Assembly: GCA_028023455.1 (NCBI GenBank)
Contig: JAQFVV010013074.1
Location: 215,898-279,897 of the forward strand
Length of the DNA: 64,000 nt
Reading direction: 5' to 3'
DNA from: Epiperipatus broadwayi
Lineage: Eukaryota; Onychophora; Udeonychophora; Euonychophora; Peripatidae
The notes beneath the pieces were generated by a model. It was not told the origin of the DNA. It worked only from the letters and a program-made list of their open reading frames with translations, and did not search any database. This document shows, piece after piece, positions 59,421 through 64,000 of this stretch. The first letter of the stretch is position 1. Every line of letters starts with the position of its first letter. The translations under genes were made by a program, and so were the position numbers.

Positions 59421-60479
59421 AAATAGATAATCATCACATAAGGACTAATTCAAACAGCAACCTCACAAACCCAGATATTCAGATTCAAATAAATCCTCCA
59501 ACAAAACCTTCCACATCCAAAACTATATTTCAAAATGAAAATATTCAAGAAAGAATCAAACGTCAACCTTTACACTAATAGTAGTAAATCAGAGAACCAA
59601 ACAACAACAAATATTGCTCCTAAACCAATCACTAAACTAATAATACTCAAGATCAAACATTCGAAACAACTTATACTAATCCCCAAGAAATAATATTAGG
59701 TCAAACTCTTTCTACAAAAGAAGATAATATGACCAAACCATCTAAAGAGAACAAGATAAACCCAGGCTATGAAGAAAATATACTCAAAAAATGTCAAAAC
59801 AATTCTTCCAATATAACTCCTAACCAGCTTAAAACAACTGATAACAACTCTAAACAGAGTGAACTACAAACTATCTGCAATTCTTCAACTCCTGCAAGAA
59901 TTAACCTACCAGACTAAAAGATCCATCAAACACCCAACCCGAAAGTCAGCATGATCAAGATTCACAACTGTTACAGCAAACAGAGAATGTCTCAAGTCTA
60001 AAATTCAACAAAAAATCTTAAGACAATAAAATAACACTACTATCAAAAGAACAGGAAAAGAAAACAACACTAATCAACTTCAAAATCCTCAAAAAATTGA
60101 CACAACAAATACCCAAAATACAATTAAGAAAATTAAAAGAAAATCAACTCGCTAGATAAATCAAGCTCTGATGATGACAGCTCCCACCCGTACTTTACTC
60201 ACCACCCTCTAACAAACAAATTCCGATAAATCCAACTCAAAGCTTCACAAATCCATAGAAAAAAGAGGAAAACCATGGATCTTACAACCTTAGATACCAT
60301 TGATTCTCCCGATGAATCTCAGACAGATTACTCTACTCCATCAGACACCAAGACTTCATGGATGTGATTCCTCAACCAACAAATATATCACCAAGTCATC
60401 TACAAGTTCAATCACAAGTCTCTGACTGCCTTAACAACATCAGACCTCATTAATATAGAGATGTCCCACATTCACTTGG

Positions 60480-63400
60480 ATCACTTTGCTGAGGACGGTT
60501 TGGATTAATCTATCATGTTCTGCAAAATAGCTGGCATAAACATTCATGCATCAACTCAATCGAGTAGAGTTCTTGTTATTAAAAACTGGCTCTCACTCTG
60601 CTCCCATACATACTTCTTATGAAGGAAACCAAACATCACTATAAGACTGACTCATAAAATAATATCTCTTCTCTCCTCTCTCAGATTTACTAGATTTTCC
60701 ATCGCCATTCAGCTTCAGGTGGAGCCGGTATTCTTCTTAGCAAATCAGCACCACCAAAAAGTTTCAACATTCTATCTTCTAGATGCCAATATTATTATTA
60801 TAGAAATAGATTATTGAAGTTATCCCATCACTCATAGCTTATATTTATACAGCCAAAGACACCTCTCAATATCTAAAAATAGTTCATATCCTAAATGCCA
60901 TCAACGCTAGCAGAGCCTCCCCTACCATTCTTCTCTGAGACTTTAACACCACCTACAATGACTTCAACAAGAGATTTTTGCATCCAATAAATCGCAGATT
61001 AATGTGTAGAGAGGCTTCTTCCCACCCAAGCCTACTCTTTCTATACTAAAACTTAAAAGTCCCTAATTGATCTGGTTTACTACACTCTGAGACCTCCATT
61101 TCAACCTTGATGAGCCTTAACCCCTGTTGCTTTCTCCGATCATATGGCTCTGATCTCACAACTCACGCCTATCTCAATCCTCACACTATAGATGGACCTG
61201 GAAAACCATGGCATGATCACCCAATCAAACATGACCGAAGCGATAGTGGTCTGAGTCATACATCTATTTCCAGAAAATAAACATCCTTTCCTCCCCGCTG
61301 AGGAGGGCTGGTTTTCCTTCATCGGAATTCTTCAGTCCATATTAAATCACCACACTAGGAAAATCAAAGGACCAAATGGTCTTCTAAAATGACCTAACAG
61401 ACATTAATATACAACTTCAAGCATCACAGTAAAATTTCACAAATACAGAAAAATTATCTTCCTTAAAACCTCTACAAAATCAAGCAAAATCCTTGCAGAA
61501 TGATATTTCCATCAGAAGAGCCAAATGCTTTTAGAATAATCAACACTGCTGGATGAGAGACTACCTCAGATGGGGCACTAGGTTATAATAAAAATAAATC
61601 ACTCCTACATCCATTTATACTAATGGTACCAATCTCATTGGCTATCCAATGATGCAGCACATCAGCAAACAATTCTGCCAATTAATGCAAAAAGATGGAG
61701 CCCCTCCAGTAAACAGCTGGTTGGATGCTGGAGACCCCAGCGAACATGGCATCACAGAAATCCAAATTAAAAAGAAGATATCACCACTCCCTGACAGCAT
61801 TCATCCTGATCTTCACGGCATCCCAAATTTCTTCTCAAACACCTCAGTCAATTCACTGTTCCAATTATTAAAAAATGATAGATCACCTAGCTTCCAGCTA
61901 CAGAAACATAGTAGATCTTTACCCTGTGGTACTTGTGCCTTTTATTAAAAAGTAAACCACTAAATGATATTAATAGTATCCCACCAATATCCATGACCCC
62001 ACCGTTTATCAAGATTATAGAGTCAGTCATTAAGAACCAAATCTAACCTCAAATTCTTAGTAATATCTCGCCAAACCAATATGGAAAAAGGGATCATCAA
62101 CCTCGCATGCTATGTCCAATATAACTGTACTGTTCAATCATATCAGAGTAGATCTGAATCCAAACCTATTGCCGTCCAACTGGATGTTGCAGCAGCATTC
62201 GATTCAGTAAAGATTAACACCTTTCTGGATATTCTGATGAATATGACATTCCAGCTGCAATTGATCAGATTATCAGTAATCTGCTCAACAATTTAGAGAT
62301 TTTTCTCTCTTGATGGCAAGATCACTCCATGTTTCAGTTATAAAGTTGATCCCTCAATGATCTCCCCTCAGTGCCTCTTTCTTCACAGCATACATCAACC
62401 CTCTTCTGGTGGATATAGAAAAACCTTCCTGGAATATTCCTTCCTCTTCAATAAAGATTTCAATGTATTCGCATACATAGATGACATCATGGTTGTGCTT
62501 CCCACCATTAAATACCTTCCTCATCTCATGAACATCTTAAATAGAAATACAGGAACTTGGCCTACAAATAATTTTAACAAATCTTCCATCTGAAAGATAA
62601 TGTCTGGTAAAAAAATCAACTCTTCCTTTCTGCTAAACCACAAAGATACCTTGGCTTCCCAATCTTCAAACCTCCAACTGCAATGGCAAGAATGATTCAA
62701 GATGAATCCTCCAATCAACTGAAGCTATCACCACTTCACTCTCTAGAGTATACTTTCATTATATGGAAAGGTTAGCCTCCTCAATATGATCATAATGCCA
62801 AAAATCTTATAATATCTTCCATTCATTAAAATCACTAAACAGTTTCAAAATAAAATTAACCGATTATGTACCAAACTTCTCTGGAGAGGAAGGACTGTTG
62901 CCATTAGCTTAGCAGGTATCCAACGCACCACGAGGTTCAATGGACTGTCATTCCACTCAATACAGGCAATCATTTTACATAAAACTCACAATATTCTACA
63001 TAATCTGATCCTCTCCTATGGATACCCAACATTATAGAAAAATTATCACTCAACTGATCGTCTCTCGCCTTTTTCCAGTTCATGGATATCATTGCTAATA
63101 GATCATCTATAACTTTAGTAACCTATTATGTCTCTAACCTTAACCAAAAAATCACTTGTGGAAGTATACAATCTAATCAACTATTATCAATCAACTCATT
63201 AAAACCAGCTCTGAAAATGAATCAACCAAAGACTCATTACATACTTCAAAAGATGGAGCCTTGAACCCAAATTCCTGACTTCATCATTAAAATTAATCTT
63301 GATGCGCTCTCCAAATTGGTTTTTTTATCACCTAAGAGGTTTTTACTAGCATTGACCCTATATGTGTTTATGTGCTGTGAAGATGAAACCATAGATCATA

Positions 63401-63650
63401 TCATACACCGTTGTCCAAGACTTAAAATATTGAAAGATATAATCATAATCAATTTTTACATAAGATCTGAATGATTTTCTCACTTGAAAATGCCATTAAT
63501 AGGTGGAACTTTTTCAATAATAAGGCTCTCTATCTTTGTCCTTTATTCCATATGGATAGTGAGATGCAAACCTCATGGAATTACCTCCACTACAAATCAT
63601 ACCATTGTTTTATTAGATCTCTAAAAAATCAAGAAACGTGATCAGCTCCT
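60480..63650 (+). pseudogene. LINE ORF2 (endonuclease + RT), multiply frameshifted
   Basis: Recognisable pieces are AFSDHMALISQLTPI (endonuclease SDH motif, near 61130), SIHPDLHGIPNFF (RT motif 0, near 61800), IAVQLDVAAAFDSV (motif A, near 62170), VFAYIDDIMVV (motif C, near 62470, both Asp present), a LWRGRTVAI-like block near 62880, and the SLEPKF block near 63250 with a damaged zinc motif after it. Order matches 54605-57471. Many stops rule out function. Confidence 0.8.
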
Positions 63651-64000
63651 TGCTTCCAGTAAAGTCTTTGACTTACACCTTGGTCTCTAACCGCTTTATC
63701 CTTTTCCTGATTGTCAACCCCCACCTACCCAGAATTCTAGAATAGACAATATTAAAAAGAAAATAGTCTGTTATTAAGAAAAAAAAAGCTAATAACATTC
63801 ATCAAGTTCTCAGTTTCTCATATTCTGCACAAACCCTTCATTATACCTAATCACATAAGTGTATAATAACTACTAACTAACATATTCTAGCCATATGTGT
63901 AACCAGAACTTCTTAGTATTATTACTGTCAAATTATTCATTAACTTATCCATTATCAAAAATGTAATCACTATTTAATATTAATAAATTTTTTTGTTGAA

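Larger units (their letters stand above)
57787..64000 (+). mobile_element. LINE, near full-length but heavily decayed copy
   Basis: It starts directly after AAT repeats with a 5' UTR, ORF1 with zinc knuckles, then ORF2. It ends at the window edge with attaataaatttttttgttg, the counterpart of attaataaacttcctttttg at the end of the first copy, so almost the whole element of about 6.2 kb is present. Stops and shifts occur throughout. Its proteins are diverged from the first copy, so this is a different subfamily and not a local duplicate. Confidence 0.8.

Overview
The window is AT-rich animal DNA with no bacterial features. There are no operons, ribosome-binding sites or long single-copy genes. 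It is a mosaic of transposable elements in different states of decay. RTE-type and other LINE families, tRNA-derived sequences, an LTR element primed by tRNA-Lys, hAT and TA-target DNA elements, and abundant hammerhead ribozymes fit an invertebrate, most likely a mollusc. Cephalopod is my guess from general familiarity and is not proven by the sequence.

Layout. 1-21 kb: sparse repeats, including RTE LINE pieces (1.8-2.3, 5.0-5.75 and 18.1-20.1 kb), a 3' piece of a second LINE (12.8-13.6 kb), foldback palindromes, and two dispersed repeat families called A and B here. 21-27 kb: a CT/ATCT microsatellite, two long near-perfect palindromes, one GC-richer candidate exon, and mostly featureless DNA. 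27-32.4 kb: a nested stack in which a family A repeat is split by an RTE LINE and a 2.5 kb LTR-like insert, followed by a palindromic family A pair. 32.4-42.9 kb: one LTR retroelement on the minus strand with unusually large LTRs (3.3 and 3.55 kb), a tRNA-Lys primer site, a polypurine tract, a coiled-coil gag-like ORF and no reverse transcriptase. 43-48.6 kb: a decayed LINE of a third type carrying a hAT MITE with a perfect 8-bp target duplication, plus more family A and B copies. 50-52.6 kb: two copies of a TA-target DNA element. 54.3-64 kb: two head-to-tail copies of an endonuclease/RT LINE joined at ATC/AAT microsatellite.

Most interesting signal. Families A and B both carry type I hammerhead ribozymes. 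They have the CTGANGA and GAAA cores, a foldable stem II, a very short stem III, and a two-part stem I whose strands are complementary on each side of an internal loop. In family A one stem I pair changes from G-C to A-T between copies with pairing kept. Family A also has a tRNA-like B box beside the ribozyme, and several copies lie as inverted pairs. This suggests small non-autonomous, ribozyme-processed retroelements (retrozyme-like or Penelope-related). No partner enzyme for them is visible in the window.

Host coding content is minimal. Two possible exons (26155-26397 and 53809-53907) are offered with low confidence.
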